Assembly (NCBI GenBank): GCA_022822125.1
Contig: JAJECF010000216.1
Location: 1-13,384 of the forward strand
Source: Alphaproteobacteria bacterium
Lineage (GTDB): Bacteria; Pseudomonadota; Alphaproteobacteria; Bin95
Direction: 5' to 3'
Length of the DNA: 13,384 nt
Position 1 is the stretch's first letter; every line of letters begins with the position of its first letter. A program made the position numbers and the translations under genes. The notes beneath the pieces are model-generated. The model searched no databases, was not told the DNA's origin, and saw only the letters and a program-made list of their open reading frames with translations. Shown here one piece after another: positions 13,245-13,384 of the stretch.

Positions 13245-13384
13245 GTAAGCGGTGCGGCGGAGGCACCCTGCTTTCAGCTTGACGGGGGCTTGAAGCTCCA
13301 GGGGAGCAGTTCGTCGATGCGGCTGTTGGGGTGGCCGGCGGCGATCTTCTCCAGCGTGGTCTTGAGCCAGGCGTAGGGCTCGAC
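13245..13384 (-). mobile_element. End of an IS66-family insertion sequence (continues past the window)
   Basis: The terminal sequence GTAAGCGGTGCGGCGG begins at 13245, in agreement with the GTAA start usual for IS66-family ends, and lies 29 bases outside the transposase stop. IS66 elements make 8-bp target duplications, so GATAAAAC (13237-13244) should recur at the far end. The element interrupts the barrel gene. Confidence 0.8.
13274..13384 (-). CDS. tnpC: IS66-family transposase (TnpC), C-terminal 36 residues
   Basis: The frame enters from the right edge and ends with TGA at 13276-13274. It reads VEPYAWLKTTLEKIAAGHP and then NSRIDELLPWSFKPPSS, the highly characteristic C-terminal element of IS66 transposases (PF13817 type, HPxxRIDELLPW). 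The DDE core and the accessory TnpA/TnpB genes would lie to the right. It shares its frame and stop position with the truncated barrel gene, which continues on the other side of this stop. Confidence 0.88.
   Translation of the reverse strand, partial: VEPYAWLKTTLEKIAAGHPNSRIDELLPWSFKPPSS

Noticed and set aside
1..13384. CRISPR array, tRNA or rRNA genes
   Set aside because: No regularly spaced direct repeats and no tRNA or rRNA signature sequences were recognised on either strand by reading.

Overview
The window reads as a high-GC proteobacterial accessory region, probably alphaproteobacterial or a relative. The evidence is GC-rich codon use, Shine-Dalgarno sites of the GGAGG type, RND, LolA-like and outer-membrane barrel genes, and several insertion sequences. 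The taxon is an inference; no rRNA or ribosomal marker is present.

The core (436-8087) looks like a sterol (or related triterpenoid) modification and trafficking cluster. On the + strand are a Rieske non-haem iron oxygenase of the KshA/DAF-36/SdmA type, broken by one in-frame TAG (436-1515), and a 675-residue protein joining an N-terminal GPP34 (GOLPH3-like) domain to a cytochrome P450 (1796-3823). Converging on them from the - strand is a probable operon: RND/MMPL lipid exporter (8087-5751), LolA-like periplasmic carrier (5715-4909) and a clear sterol 24-C-methyltransferase (4883-3846). A secreted outer-membrane barrel gene (9032-8151) lies directly upstream on the same strand and may lead the operon. 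Two putative oxidising enzymes, a side-chain methylase and a transport pair make a coherent sterol-tailoring and export set. Squalene epoxidase, the cyclase and Rieske/P450 reductases are not in the window, so the substrate may come from elsewhere in the genome or from a host or diet.

The right half is accessory and damaged. An IS4-family element (about 9185-10542) has clear terminal inverted repeats and the full catalytic signature, but a frameshift has cut off the transposase tail. Next is a non-coding stretch with a large foldable inverted repeat, then a flavin-dependent tryptophan-halogenase-like gene (12117-10828, - strand). The last gene is a large outer-membrane barrel (12245-13244, - strand) whose 5' part was displaced by an IS66-family element whose end begins at 13245; only the C-terminal 36 residues of that transposase fit in the window.

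At the left edge (1-190, - strand) is the N-terminus of an unidentified protein with a good ribosome binding site, possibly another transposase. With three likely mobile elements in 13 kb and two genes plus a transposase broken, the locus appears to be in flux. The most novel items are the GPP34-P450 fusion and its pairing with a bacterial sterol methyltransferase and RND/LolA transport genes.
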